Positions 26,101-34,117 are shown, numbered from the stretch's first letter. The stretch: DNA of 42,309 bases from Actinomycetota bacterium (GCA_005888315.1 VAWH01000027.1:1-42309); one strand, 5' to 3'. Notes: generated by a model from the letters alone, not told the origin. Translations and numbers: made by a program.

Positions 26101-26500
26101 GGCGCTGTTCGACGAGTTCCTCGAGCTCTGGTCGCGAATGCGGTCGGGCGTGATCGGCCCTCCCGCGACGCTCCCCGATGCGGCCGCGGCTGCTGTCGCG
26201 CTCGGGCGGGAGCGAGACTTCGAGGAGGCGGCCGCCGCGACTCGCGGCGGCGAGCCATGGGTCCGTGCCGGCCTCGCGTACGTCGAACATGACTTCACGC
26301 GTGCGGCCGACCTCTACCGCGAGATCGGGACCGTGCCGGACGAAGCAGACGCCCGCTTGCGCGCGGCGCAGCAGGCGATCGAGGGTGGCCGTCGAGCCGA
26401 GGGTGAGCGGGAACTCGAACGCGCGCTCGCCCTCTGGCGCTCGCTCGCCGCGACCGCGTACGTGCTCGAGGGCGAAGCGCTGCTCGCGGCCTCCGCTTAG
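23180..26500 (+). CDS. Zinc-ribbon/class III cyclase/AAA/TPR signalling ATPase
   Basis: 1106 residues from TTG 23180, overlapping the ilvA stop by 4 nt. A four-cysteine ribbon (C5, C8, C19, C22) precedes the cyclase domain (~36-205) with Asp46, Lys86, Asp90, Asp155, Asn158 and Arg162, all residues needed for adenylate cyclase activity. The AAA domain has Walker A GVPGIGKS (~257-264), Walker B VLVFED (~381-386) and the motif QGRCLPYGEGVTYW. From ~640 the protein is helical and TPR-like. It is a paralogue of the truncated gene at 1-1551. Probably a large cytoplasmic cAMP-producing sensor; the signal is unknown. Translational coupling to ilvA suggests it is expressed with threonine catabolism. 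Confidence 0.93.
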   Translation: MIIVCERCGRENPGEASFCAGCGAPLAASPEAPREERKVVTVLFADLVGFTSRAERLDPEDVRAVLEPYQAQLRAELERHGGTVEKFIGDAVMALFGAPTAHEDDPERAVRAAFAIRDWVVEQEELQLRIAVTTGEALVRLGARPSEGEGMASGDVVNTAARLQAAAPVNGILVDETTYRATAPALSYREHEAVTAKGKAAPIPVWEAVEARSRPGVDVSRGAGGPLVGREKEVDLLRDALTRTRQEQTPQLVTLVGVPGIGKSRLVSELLAHVEADPDLISWRQGRCLPYGEGVTYWALSEMVKAEGGILETDDEDEAGRKLNATVSGVLPPTDAGRVEAHLRPLVGLADEAPGGGDRRADAFAAWRRFFEALAERRPLVLVFEDLHWADENLLDFVDHLVDWAGGVPILVVCTARPELLALRPGWGGGKANAATISLSPLSDDETAKLVHALLERAVLPADVQSTLIDHAGGNPLYAEEFARMFAELGPGRDGETKLPESVQGIIAARLDGLSVVEKLLLQDAAVVGKVFWLGAVARVGDRDRAEAEQSLHALERKEFVRRERRSSVGEESEYAFRHLLVRDVAYSQIPRAGRADKHRAAAEWIESLGRADDHAETIAHHYLEALELAAAAGRELPGVAERARGALRSAADRAMALGSFATAARLYGAALELWPADDPDRPYVQLGYGRALSEGEATGEEPLAEASTALAPRDPQAAAEAEIRLAENSWLHGHRAESVPHQERAAALVAGAEDSRRKAYVFAHLARYRMLAYEFDDAIRYGEDALAMAERVGADELRGSLLNTLGTIRASVGDPRGLDEIDEGVSLMRSRATTELARALNNRAHQLVHLGRLEEFEATVEELIAVAEGAGLTDWIRWGRDKQLTVADLRGRWDDAWSIATELVDELEAGLSHYLGGTWRMMKARIQFARGDHAGAVEGARRGLADSREAADPQILVPLLVCNARLGTGDDASALFDEFLELWSRMRSGVIGPPATLPDAAAAAVALGRERDFEEAAAATRGGEPWVRAGLAYVEHDFTRAADLYREIGTVPDEADARLRAAQQAIEGGRRAEGERELERALALWRSLAATAYVLEGEALLAASA

Positions 26501-26507
26501 CTGCCGC

Positions 26508-27848
26508 TCAGCTGCCGCAACGGCGGAAGCCAACGGTGGCGCCGCCGCGCGCCTCCCAGGCTCGCATGCCTCCCGCCAAGACGGGCCGCGCGTCGACCCC
26601 CGAGGCCGCGAGCACGCTCGCCGCAACGGCCGCGCGGGCGCCGCTCTCGCAGATCGTCACCACCGGCCGTCCCTCCTCCTTCAGCTCGTCGCCATACTCG
26701 CGCACGAGGCGGTACGGAATGTTGCGGCTGCCGGGGATGAAGCCGTCGTCGCGCTCGTGCAGCTCGCGAACGTCGATCACTTCGACCGCGTTCGCGGCGA
26801 CGAGGCGGTCGAGCTCGTCCACGTCGACCGGCTCCAGCGTCTCGGTCTCGGCGGCGCCGAGGACGTAGCCCTGCAGTTCGCCGATTCCGACCGCGTGCAG
26901 GCGCCGGGCCGCGTCCTCGGCCTGCTCGCGCGTCGCTGCGTAAATCAAGGGGCTCTCGTCCGGGAGGAGCACGAATGCCGCCCTCGTCGCGAAACCTCTC
27001 CGCTCCAGGGGGACATTGATCGCGCCCGCCGTGTGGCCGGCGCCGAAGACCTCGGCCGGGCGAATGTCGAGAATCGGGGGCTCGAGCTCGTCGCGCTCCT
27101 CGAGCGGCGTGGGCGCGGCCACGAAGCGACCGCGATTGAGCTCGACGATTCGGTCGAGATTTGGCGGGCGCGGGGAGCGCGTCAGCGCCGATGCGCTCAC
27201 GAACTCGTGCTCGCCGCTCGAGGCGAGCATGGGGTTGAACCGGCGCTCGAAGCCGATCGTGGTCGAGGCCTTGGAGCTCATCGAGGCCCCGCAGAGCGAG
27301 CCCGCAACGTGACCCGGGAAGACCTCGACGCCGTCGGGAAGCTCGAGCAGGCGCTGCAGGCTGGCAAAGAGCTCGCGCGCGCCGTTGACCGCCTCGACGG
27401 CAAGATCCGGACGGGCGGCGTCGCCGACGAAGAGGGAGTCGCCGGTGAGCACGAGCCAGGGCTCCTCGGCTCTGGTCCGGTCGATGACCGCGAAGCAGCA
27501 GTGCTCGGGCCGGTGTCCGGGCGTGTGCACCACCCGCAGTGCCACGTTGCCGAGCACGACCTCGCGCCCGTCCTCGAGCGGATCATGCTCGTAGGCGACC
27601 TCGGCGGCCGGGTGGATCCCGACCGAGATGCCGTGCTCGAGCGCCAGCCGGCCGTGCCCCGAGACGTGGTCGGCATGCGTGTGCGTCTCGAGCGTACGCA
27701 CGATCCGAACCCCTTCCTGCTTCGCTGCCGCAAGGTACGGCTCGATCGCGTAGGCGGGGTCGACGACGACCGCCTCGTGGGTCTCCTCGTCGCCGACGAG
27801 ATAGGACGCACAGCCGAGGTCGTCGTCGACGAACTGCCTGAAGATCAC
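26508..27848 (-). CDS. Persulfide-dioxygenase-like metallo-beta-lactamase fold with two rhodanese domains
   Basis: 446 residues from GTG 27848. The MBL domain has HTHADH (56-61), His112 in TPGH, Asp137 in TGDSLFVGD and His180 in FPGH, all metal ligands. GSLCGASMSSKASTTIGFERRFNP is typical of ETHE1/CstB/BlhA-like proteins. Rhodanese domain 1 (~255-345) has no cysteine in its active loop (LIYAATREQA); domain 2 (~350-446) has Cys400 in TICESGAR. Likely oxidises glutathione- or thiol-bound persulfide and moves sulfane sulfur in the cytoplasm. It converges on the cyclase gene, 7 nt apart. Confidence 0.9.
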   Translation of the reverse strand: MIFRQFVDDDLGCASYLVGDEETHEAVVVDPAYAIEPYLAAAKQEGVRIVRTLETHTHADHVSGHGRLALEHGISVGIHPAAEVAYEHDPLEDGREVVLGNVALRVVHTPGHRPEHCCFAVIDRTRAEEPWLVLTGDSLFVGDAARPDLAVEAVNGARELFASLQRLLELPDGVEVFPGHVAGSLCGASMSSKASTTIGFERRFNPMLASSGEHEFVSASALTRSPRPPNLDRIVELNRGRFVAAPTPLEERDELEPPILDIRPAEVFGAGHTAGAINVPLERRGFATRAAFVLLPDESPLIYAATREQAEDAARRLHAVGIGELQGYVLGAAETETLEPVDVDELDRLVAANAVEVIDVRELHERDDGFIPGSRNIPYRLVREYGDELKEEGRPVVTICESGARAAVAASVLAASGVDARPVLAGGMRAWEARGGATVGFRRCGS

Positions 27849-27855
27849 GGCTTCG

Positions 27856-27861
27856 ACCGTA
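27856..27861 (-). promoter_or_regulatory. -10 element TACGGT, leaderless start of MBL/rhodanese gene
   Basis: TACGGT on the minus strand is followed by 7 nt and GTG 27848. No Shine-Dalgarno. Confidence 0.5.
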
Positions 27862-27957
27862 ACACCCGCGACGGCTTGTTTTCTTGAAGTGCTCGTGCGA
27901 GAGAAAGGCAGATGTTGGGTATACGACTGGAGACCTGATCTGCTGGAAGGGGGAGCA

Positions 27958-29553
27958 ATGAAGCGTCTCGTTGTCGGACTGTCCCTGCTCGTCCTGGCGC
28001 TGGCCTTACCGCTCGTCGCGCTCGGTGACGTGACGGTTGGATCTGGAGGCGGAACTCCGGGTACGTCGCTCAATTTCACACTGGTCGGGACGAATCCGCT
28101 CTTCTCGCGCGGCATGAACGCCGCGCTCGCGGTCTACGACCACTACGTCTACATCGGGAACCGCACCGACGGCTCGGATACCTGCGGGATCGGCGACCCG
28201 CGGCGCGGGGTCGTGCCCTGTCCGCACCCGCATCCAGGGATCCTGATCGCCGACATCGCAGATCCCACGAACCCGACCGTGGTCGGTGAGATCGGATCGC
28301 CGTACGCCGGCCAGGTCGGGATCACAACACGCGAGCTCCGCGTCTGGCCGCAGAAAAAGCTGCTGATGGTGATGACCTTCCGCTGCAGCTCCGTCATCCA
28401 CGCCTGCCCACTGGGGAATGACACGACGTTCCCGTTCGACATCAAGTTCTTCGACCTCACCGATCCGGTGCATCCGGCCTTCATCTCGAGCTACGTGCCG
28501 ACCTCGGTCGCCGGTCAGCAGGTGAAGCCGCACGAGATGTTCCTCTGGGTTGACCCAAAGAACCCGGACCGGGCGCTGCTCTGGCTCTCGACGCCGTTCA
28601 GCGGGACCCATTCCGACAACTCGGCGCGGCCACAACTGATGGTCGTCGACATCAGCGCCGTGCCCTCCGGGGGCGCGGCGCGGGAGGTCGCCGAGGGGAA
28701 CTGGAACCAGTTCTTCCCCGGTTCGGCCAACCAGGCGAACTACGACTTCGACCTCGCGCTGCACTCGATGACGCCTTCGTTCGACGGTACGCGCACCTAC
28801 CTCGCCTATCTGCGCGGCGGCTTCGGCGTCCTCGACACGAGCAAGGTCGCGAACGACCAAGTGCCCGCAGGAACGGTCGAGAGCCTGAACGACAACCTGC
28901 TGACGCCGGTTCCCTTCCCGACCTGGGGCACGGGGCCGCACTGCGACGGCCATACAGCGGCGGGCTGTGCCGAGAGCCACTCGGCGGTGCCGCTGCCGGG
29001 TCGGCCATTCGCGCTTACGATCGACGAGGTCTACGGCAGCTTCACGACGCCGTCGTTCGGCTGGCCTTGGGGCTGGGCTCGCCTTTGGAACATCGCTCAG
29101 CCGCGCAGACCACACATCATCGGCCAATACAAGCTGCTCCAGAACACGAGCGCCTACACGCCGGCGCCCGGCGAAAACGAGTTCAACTCGTACTCGTCGC
29201 ACAACCCGACCGTGCTGAGGAACTTGATCTTCGATTCCTGGCACTCCGGAGGCGAGCAGGCGATCGACGTCTCCGACCCGGGCAGCCCGGTGCAGGCGGG
29301 CTGGTTCTCACCCACGCCGCTGGCGGCGGTGGCGAATGAGGATCCAGCCCTCTCGCGGGGGCCGAACAAGGTCGTCGTCTGGAGCTTCCCGATCATCCGG
29401 GATGGGCTGATCTACGTCATCGACATTCGGAACGGGCTGTACGTGCTGCGCTACACCGGCCCGCACGCTGATGAGGCCGCGGGGATCTCCTTCCTCGAGG
29501 GGAACTCGAATCTCGGCGACGCCGGGCGGCTCGCGAAGAGCGCGGCTCCGTAG
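27958..29553 (+). CDS. Secreted LVIVD-repeat protein
   Basis: 531 residues from ATG 27958, which has a strong ribosome binding site (GGAAGGGGGAG). The open frame extends further 5', but MKRLVVGLSLLVLALALPLV is a clear signal peptide, cleaved near residue 26. At least four LVIVD-like units can be seen: ILIADIADPTNPTVVGEI, IKFFDLTDPVHPAFISSY, ARLWNIAQPRRPHIIGQY and QAIDVSDPGSPVQAGWF. Such repeats build a beta-propeller. The protein is therefore extracytoplasmic; ligand and role unknown. The 109-nt gap to the divergent MBL gene holds its promoter, where I see only a weak TATACG. Confidence 0.85.
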   Translation: MKRLVVGLSLLVLALALPLVALGDVTVGSGGGTPGTSLNFTLVGTNPLFSRGMNAALAVYDHYVYIGNRTDGSDTCGIGDPRRGVVPCPHPHPGILIADIADPTNPTVVGEIGSPYAGQVGITTRELRVWPQKKLLMVMTFRCSSVIHACPLGNDTTFPFDIKFFDLTDPVHPAFISSYVPTSVAGQQVKPHEMFLWVDPKNPDRALLWLSTPFSGTHSDNSARPQLMVVDISAVPSGGAAREVAEGNWNQFFPGSANQANYDFDLALHSMTPSFDGTRTYLAYLRGGFGVLDTSKVANDQVPAGTVESLNDNLLTPVPFPTWGTGPHCDGHTAAGCAESHSAVPLPGRPFALTIDEVYGSFTTPSFGWPWGWARLWNIAQPRRPHIIGQYKLLQNTSAYTPAPGENEFNSYSSHNPTVLRNLIFDSWHSGGEQAIDVSDPGSPVQAGWFSPTPLAAVANEDPALSRGPNKVVVWSFPIIRDGLIYVIDIRNGLYVLRYTGPHADEAAGISFLEGNSNLGDAGRLAKSAAP

Positions 29554-29560
29554 CTCGGAC

Positions 29561-29593
29561 GAGGGCCGGCACGCGCTTCGCGTGCCGGCCCTC
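29561..29593 (+). terminator. Strong hairpin terminator after LVIVD-repeat gene
   Basis: GAGGGCCGGCACGCG-CTT-CGCGTGCCGGCCCTC is a perfect 15-bp stem with a 3-nt loop, starting 8 nt after the stop. It lacks a T-run. Confidence 0.85.
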
Positions 29594-29606
29594 TCCCCCG
29601 CTGTTC

Positions 29607-29635
29607 TTGACCTTCCGCTCGCACCCGCTCAGAAT
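29607..29635 (+). promoter_or_regulatory. Sigma-70-like promoter of the metalloprotease gene
   Basis: TTGACC (29607-29612), a 17-nt spacer and CAGAAT (29630-29635), followed by a ~30-nt leader with a GGGAGGGG ribosome binding site. It is the most classical promoter in the window and belongs to a leadered gene. Confidence 0.55.
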
Positions 29636-29672
29636 GGGGCTGCCGCAGTTCACCATCACTCGGGAGGGGTCA

Positions 29673-30428
29673 ATGAGGAGTCGGATTTTTCTCGCTATCG
29701 CCGCGATCGCCGCGATCGCCGCTGTTTCAGCGCCGGCTGCATTCGCCAACCACTCGTGGAATGGCTATCACTGGGCGCGAACGTCGAACCCGTTCACAAT
29801 CAAGCTCGGCGACAACGTCAGCGGGCTCTGGGACGGGATGCTGGTGACCGCATCGTCGGATTGGTCGAAGTCGACGGTGATGGACACGACCATCGTCGCC
29901 GGCAGCGCGAGGCCAAAAAACTGCCGGCCGACCGCCGGACGCGTCGAAGTGTGTAGCGCCAGCTACGGCAACACCGGTTGGCTTGGGGTCGCGAGCGTCT
30001 GGCTGCAGTCAGGCACGACACACATCGTGCAGGGAACGGTCAAAAACAACGACTACTACTTCGGTAGCTCGAGCTACCAGTACAACAATACGGCCGAGAT
30101 GCAGCACGTGATCTGCCAGGAGATTGGGCACACCTTCGGGCTCGACCACCAGAGCACCGACGGTTCATCGCTCAATACCTGCATGGACTACTACCACAAC
30201 ACCTCGGCCTCAGACACCAAAAGCACCCACCCGAACCAGCACGATTACGACGAGCTGGCCACGATCTACACGCACCTCGACTCCTCGACGACGATCGGCG
30301 CCGCGACGGGGTCGCAGCTGGTCCCACTCGGGCAGATGGGCGAGTCGAAGTACGTCGACCGGCTGGCGAACGGACTAACGCGGATCACGTACGTCCGCTG
30401 GGCGAACCCCATTCACACGAGTCTGTAG
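29673..30428 (+). CDS. Secreted matrixin-like protein with QExxH in place of HExxH
   Basis: 251 residues from ATG 29673. Signal peptide MRSRIFLAIAAIAAIAAVSA, with cleavage likely after AFA. The C-terminal half has QEIGHTFGLDH (149-159), which matches the metzincin zinc motif HExxHxxGxxH except that the first histidine is glutamine, and CMDYYH (170-175) as a Met-turn. Two pairs of cysteines (C84/C94 and C148/C170) could form disulfides. Either a protease with an altered zinc site or a non-catalytic homologue. It follows the LVIVD gene but has its own promoter and terminator. The hydrophobic core of the signal peptide is encoded by a 9-nt repeat (ATCGCCGCG). Confidence 0.8.
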   Translation: MRSRIFLAIAAIAAIAAVSAPAAFANHSWNGYHWARTSNPFTIKLGDNVSGLWDGMLVTASSDWSKSTVMDTTIVAGSARPKNCRPTAGRVEVCSASYGNTGWLGVASVWLQSGTTHIVQGTVKNNDYYFGSSSYQYNNTAEMQHVICQEIGHTFGLDHQSTDGSSLNTCMDYYHNTSASDTKSTHPNQHDYDELATIYTHLDSSTTIGAATGSQLVPLGQMGESKYVDRLANGLTRITYVRWANPIHTSL

Positions 30429-30441
30429 AGGAACACTTAGC

Positions 30442-30474
30442 GGCGCGAGAGCCCGCGACGCGGGCTCTCGCGCC
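30442..30474 (+). terminator. Strong hairpin terminator after metalloprotease-like gene
   Basis: GGCGCGAGAGCCCG-CGACG-CGGGCTCTCGCGCC, a perfect 14-bp stem (16 if the loop closes further), 13 nt after the stop. It may also stop transcripts from the opposite strand. Confidence 0.85.
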
Positions 30475-30587
30475 AGTTCAGCCGCGTCCCTTTGCCACCA
30501 CTCCGCCGCAGACGACTTCGTCATGGACTGGGCGGCGATTTGGCGGTCGTGGCGGTACGACACGCCGGGCATCAACATCACTAGGAA

Positions 30588-30609
30588 GGCTCGTGCTGCC
30601 GCGCGAGCC
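30588..30609 (-). terminator. Probable terminator of the pepA-acd-ycnI unit
   Basis: GGCTCGTG-CTGCCG-CGCGAGCC pairs over 8 bp with one G-T, just downstream (minus strand) of the ycnI-like stop at 30618. The remaining 30475-30587 contains nothing I can identify. Confidence 0.45.
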
Positions 30610-30617
30610 GGAGCGTG

Positions 30618-31163
30618 TCACTCCTCGCCAGCGGTCAGCCAGCGCCGCAATCCAAGGAAGAAAATTGCGCCGAGCAGCGCAGCCGCGGTCGCCGCGGCGA
30701 TCGTGACCCACACGGCCGTGCCTCGCGCCGCCGGCTCGATGTCGAGCGGAACGGGGAACTCCTCGACGCGACCGCGCGGCAACGCGAAGTGCTCGGTCGC
30801 GTGGAAGACGATGCTGCCCTTGCTCTCGGGCAACTCGACGACGAGCTTGAATGTGTCGTGCTTCCCGGCGCGAATCGACCCCCCGCGCCAGGTCGCAGAC
30901 CGCCCTCGCACGAAGGCAGTCCAGCCCGGCTTGGGCCGCGCCTGGCCGATCTTCACGCTCTGCGGAGCGATAACGACGATGCGATCGATCCGCGATGTCC
31001 CCTGCTCCGCGAACGTCTCGTCGGGCACGCTGAACGTAAGCGTGGTTTCGGACCCCGCTTTCGCCTGGCCGGGGCTGACGGAGATGTGCGCGGAGGCGGT
31101 TGGTGAGACGCTGAATGCCCCGAGCGCGACGAGGCCGAGGCTACAAGCCCAGGTGCCGCGCAA
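30618..31163 (-). CDS. YcnI-like (DUF1775) copper-binding membrane-anchored protein
   Basis: 181 residues from TTG 31163, within the last 23 nt of the acyl-CoA dehydrogenase gene. The signal peptide ends in PTASA, so the mature protein begins with His26 (HISVSPGQAKAG). In characterised YcnI the N-terminal histidine binds Cu(II), so copper binding is likely here. The beta-sandwich domain (TLTFSVPDE, GWTAFVRG, WRGGSIRAGKHDTFKLVVEL) is followed by one membrane segment (~150-172) and an arginine-containing tail. Proposed role in extracytoplasmic copper handling. No copper chaperone or CopCD gene is adjacent. Confidence 0.8.
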   Translation of the reverse strand: MRGTWACSLGLVALGAFSVSPTASAHISVSPGQAKAGSETTLTFSVPDETFAEQGTSRIDRIVVIAPQSVKIGQARPKPGWTAFVRGRSATWRGGSIRAGKHDTFKLVVELPESKGSIVFHATEHFALPRGRVEEFPVPLDIEPAARGTAVWVTIAAATAAALLGAIFFLGLRRWLTAGEE

Positions 31164-32274
31164 TGACCATCCTCTGCACCTCGTTCGTTCCCTCGCCGAT
31201 CTCGAGGATCTTCTGGTCGCGATACAGCCGCGAGATAGCGAACTCGTCCATGTAGCCGTAGCCGCCGTGCACCTGCAGCGCCCAGTTGACAACGCGGTTC
31301 GACATCTCGCCGGAGTAGAGCTTCGCGATCGCCGCCTCCTTGCCGAACGGCCGTCCCTGGTCCTTGACCCAGGCGACCTTGTAGACGAGGTTCCGCGCCG
31401 CCTCGATCTCGGTCGCCATGTCGACGAGCCGGAACTGCACCGCCTGGAACTTCGCCACCGGGCGACCGAACTGCTCCCGCTCGCGCGCGTAGGCGGCTGC
31501 GAGGTCGTAGGCGCCCTGCGCGAGCCCGACCGCCATCGCGGCGACGGAGATCCGGCCGCCGTCGAGGATCTCGAGGAACTGGCCGAAGCCTTGGCCCCGC
31601 GGGCCGAGCAGGTTCCCCTCAGGTACGGCGCAGTCGCGGAACGAGAGCTCGCGCGTGTCGGAGGCGTGCCAGCCCATCTTCTCCATCGGCGGCGAGATCT
31701 CGTAGCCCGGCGTTCCGTTCGGAACGATCAGGTTCGAGAGCTCGCCCTCGCCGGTCCGGGCCGTGATCGTCACGCAGGCGGTGATGTCAGTGCCGGCGTT
31801 GGTGATGAAGATCTTCGAGCCGTTGACGATCCACTGACCGTCCCGCAGCGTGGCGGTCGTGCGGGACGCACCCGCGTCGGAGCCCGCGCCCGGCTCGGTT
31901 AGCCCGAACGCCGCGAGCCGCTTGCCCGAGGCGAGCTGCGGCAGCCATTCGCGCTTCTGCTCCTCGTTCCCGAAGTAGAAGATCGGCAGCGTCCCGAGCG
32001 AGTGGTGCGCGGCGAGCGTGATCGCAACGGAGGAATCGATCCGCGTCAGCTCCTCGACCGCGATCGCGTACGAGACGGTGTCGGCGCCCGCGCCGCCGTA
32101 CTCCTCCGGCACGGTCATACCCATCAAGCCGAGCTCGGCCAGCTCGGCGACGAGCTCGTACGGGAAGCGGTGCTCGCGGTCGAGCTCGGCGGCCACGGGC
32201 GCGATCCGCGACTCCGCGAACTTTCGCACGGTGTCGCGCACGAGCTGCTGCTCGGGCGTCAGGTCGAAGTTCAA
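31141..32274 (-). CDS. Acyl-CoA dehydrogenase (short/medium-chain type)
   Basis: 377 residues from TTG 32274, which overlaps the pepA stop (TTGA). FDLTPEQQLVRDTVRKFAE, the FAD/substrate segment AFGLTEPGAGSDAGASRTTA, ITNAGTDITACVT, GGRISVAAMAVGLAQGAYDL and QVHGGYGYMDEF are typical. The GEGTNEVQRM motif near the C-terminus carries the catalytic glutamate at the position used by short- and medium-chain enzymes, not by isovaleryl-CoA dehydrogenase. It forms the 2,3-enoyl-CoA and passes electrons to ETF. Substrate uncertain. Confidence 0.93.
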   Translation of the reverse strand: MNFDLTPEQQLVRDTVRKFAESRIAPVAAELDREHRFPYELVAELAELGLMGMTVPEEYGGAGADTVSYAIAVEELTRIDSSVAITLAAHHSLGTLPIFYFGNEEQKREWLPQLASGKRLAAFGLTEPGAGSDAGASRTTATLRDGQWIVNGSKIFITNAGTDITACVTITARTGEGELSNLIVPNGTPGYEISPPMEKMGWHASDTRELSFRDCAVPEGNLLGPRGQGFGQFLEILDGGRISVAAMAVGLAQGAYDLAAAYAREREQFGRPVAKFQAVQFRLVDMATEIEAARNLVYKVAWVKDQGRPFGKEAAIAKLYSGEMSNRVVNWALQVHGGYGYMDEFAISRLYRDQKILEIGEGTNEVQRMVIARHLGL

Positions 32275-33767
32275 GCGGCCGCGGCCAGCCTGTCGATGAG
32301 CTCGCAGATCAGGCGGACGCCGTAGCCCGTGCCGCCGCGCTGCCAGAGATAGTCGTGCCGCGGCCACGTCAGGAAGCCGGTTCCGGCCATGTCGACGTGG
32401 GCCCAGGGCCCCTCGCCCGCGAACTCGCGCAGGAACTCGGCCGCGAGCACGGGGACACCCTGCCTGCGGATGTTCGAGTTCTTCAGGTCGGCGTAGTCGG
32501 AATCCACATAGCGGCGGTACCGCGAATGGAGCGGCCATGGCCAGGCGTGGTCGCCGCTCGCCTCGCCGGCCTCGACGACGAGCGTCCGCCAGTCGCTGTC
32601 GTTCGCGAAGACGCCGGCGTAGAAATCGCCGAGCGCGCGGTCCATCGTTCCCGTGAGCGTCGCGAAATCGACGACGTGGGTGGCCCCGAGTTGCCTGGCG
32701 TAGGGGAGGGCGTCGGCGAGCACGAGCCGCCCCTCCGCGTCGGTGTCGATGACCTCGATCGTCTTCCCGTTCATCGCCGTCAGGATGTCGCCGGGGCGGT
32801 AGGCGCCGCCGCCGATCGCGTTCTCGGTCGCTCCCACGACTCCCAGCACTTGCACCGGCGGCTCGAGCTCGGCCACTGCGCCGAGCGCCGCGATTACGGC
32901 GCCGCCGCCGGCCATGTCGCCCTTGAGGTCCTCGAGGTAGGTCGGCTTCTTGAGCGAAATGCCGCCGGTGTCGAACGTGACTGCCTTGCCGACCAGTCCG
33001 AGCACGACGTCCTCGCGGGTGCGCTGCGGGGGCTCATAGCGCATCACGATCAACCGCGGCGGGTTGTGGCTTCCCTGAGCGACGCCGGCGAAGGCGCCCA
33101 TACCGAGCTGGCCGATCCGGTCGAGGTCGAGCGTCTCCATGGAGAGCCGCGGCGAGCCACCGGCGATCTCGGCCGCGCGTTCGGCGAGGCGCTCGGGTGT
33201 CAGCTCGTTCGGTGGCGCGTTGGCCAGATCACGCGCGCGATTCGTCCACTGGGCGACGACCGCCGCGCGCCGCGCGGCTGCTCGGGCGTCGGCATCGCTG
33301 GAAATGATCGTGAGGAGCTCGAGCCGCGGCGCCTGGGGCGAGCTCTTCCACCGACCGGGATCGTAGGAGCCGAGAAAGGTCCCGTCGACGATCGCCCGCG
33401 CCTGCTCGGCGGCAGAGAGGGGCAGCGATTCGTCGAGGAGCCAGGCGATGCTCCGCGCAAAGCCGCGCGCCTCGCGCGCGACCGTGCCGGCCGCGGTGCG
33501 TACCGAATCCGCGTCCAGAGCCTCGCGGGCGCCGATGCCGGCGATCGCGAGCCGTCCGGCCTTCAGCTCGCCGTTGAGATGCAGCAGCGGCGCCGTCTGC
33601 AGCTTTCCGCTCACCTCGCCCTGCTCGACGAGCTCCGCCAAGCGTTCCCCCAGGCGTCCATTCAGCGCCGCGACGGGTCCCGCCAGCGGGGCGGAGGCGA
33701 GCAGGGGTGCGGCAAGAACGTCGGCCTCGACGGACTCCGGCGATCCGGCTTCGACCTCGACCCGCAT
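32271..33767 (-). CDS. pepA: Leucyl aminopeptidase (M17)
   Basis: 498 residues from ATG 33767. The C-terminal peptidase domain has GLVGKAVTFDTGGISLKK (metal-binding Lys and Asp), the DMAGGGAVIAAL loop, and DTDAEGRLVLADAL, with the two acidic metal ligands retained where the usual motif is NTDAEGRL. HVDMAGTGFLTWPRHDYLWQ and GGTGYGVRLICELI end the protein. It is a hexameric cytosolic aminopeptidase. TAGCAT lies 9 nt before the ATG. It is followed by the acyl-CoA dehydrogenase and ycnI-like genes in one overlapping unit. Confidence 0.94.
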   Translation of the reverse strand: MRVEVEAGSPESVEADVLAAPLLASAPLAGPVAALNGRLGERLAELVEQGEVSGKLQTAPLLHLNGELKAGRLAIAGIGAREALDADSVRTAAGTVAREARGFARSIAWLLDESLPLSAAEQARAIVDGTFLGSYDPGRWKSSPQAPRLELLTIISSDADARAAARRAAVVAQWTNRARDLANAPPNELTPERLAERAAEIAGGSPRLSMETLDLDRIGQLGMGAFAGVAQGSHNPPRLIVMRYEPPQRTREDVVLGLVGKAVTFDTGGISLKKPTYLEDLKGDMAGGGAVIAALGAVAELEPPVQVLGVVGATENAIGGGAYRPGDILTAMNGKTIEVIDTDAEGRLVLADALPYARQLGATHVVDFATLTGTMDRALGDFYAGVFANDSDWRTLVVEAGEASGDHAWPWPLHSRYRRYVDSDYADLKNSNIRRQGVPVLAAEFLREFAGEGPWAHVDMAGTGFLTWPRHDYLWQRGGTGYGVRLICELIDRLAAAA

Positions 33768-33857
33768 CGGGGCGCGATGCTATCCGACCTTCCTCGTAGT
33801 CTCACTCGAATGCGGGGCCGGTCTCAACTTCGGCGCCGGCGCGCCGATAGAGCGACT

Positions 33858-34103
33858 ATGGCGGTACCAGCTTTGCTGCGGCTCGTCTCTCAGCGCCCCC
33901 GACCGGGGCGGCAGCTCGACCCCGAGACGCTGAGACAGCACCACACGTCGCTCGTCAACGAGCGCCAGCAGCTGCGCCGCGACGGCGCCGCCGCCGAGGA
34001 GCTCGAGCGCAACCGGCTTGCAATCGTGCAGTGCCAGTGGGAGCTCTCGCGCGCCCTGATCGAGCGCTACCACGATCCGGTCGCCGCTCCCAGCGTGGCC
34101 TGA
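33858..34103 (+). CDS. Small helical protein of unknown function
   Basis: 81 residues from ATG 33858. The sequence is basic at the start and then helical with heptad-like spacing (LVNERQQLRRDGAAAEELER, then RLAIVQCQWELSRALIERY). No signal peptide or known motif. Coding is supported by the conserved-looking amphipathic helices and by its fit between divergent pepA and the MFS gene. The longer open frame upstream is the antisense shadow of pepA. Confidence 0.6.
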   Translation: MAVPALLRLVSQRPRPGRQLDPETLRQHHTSLVNERQQLRRDGAAAEELERNRLAIVQCQWELSRALIERYHDPVAAPSVA

Positions 34104-34117
34104 GTCGCACCGCTCGC

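Noticed and set aside
32355-33857. Large plus-strand frame opposite pepA joined to the 81-residue gene
   Set aside because: Only the part from ATG 33858 leaves the pepA antisense region; the rest is a shadow frame.
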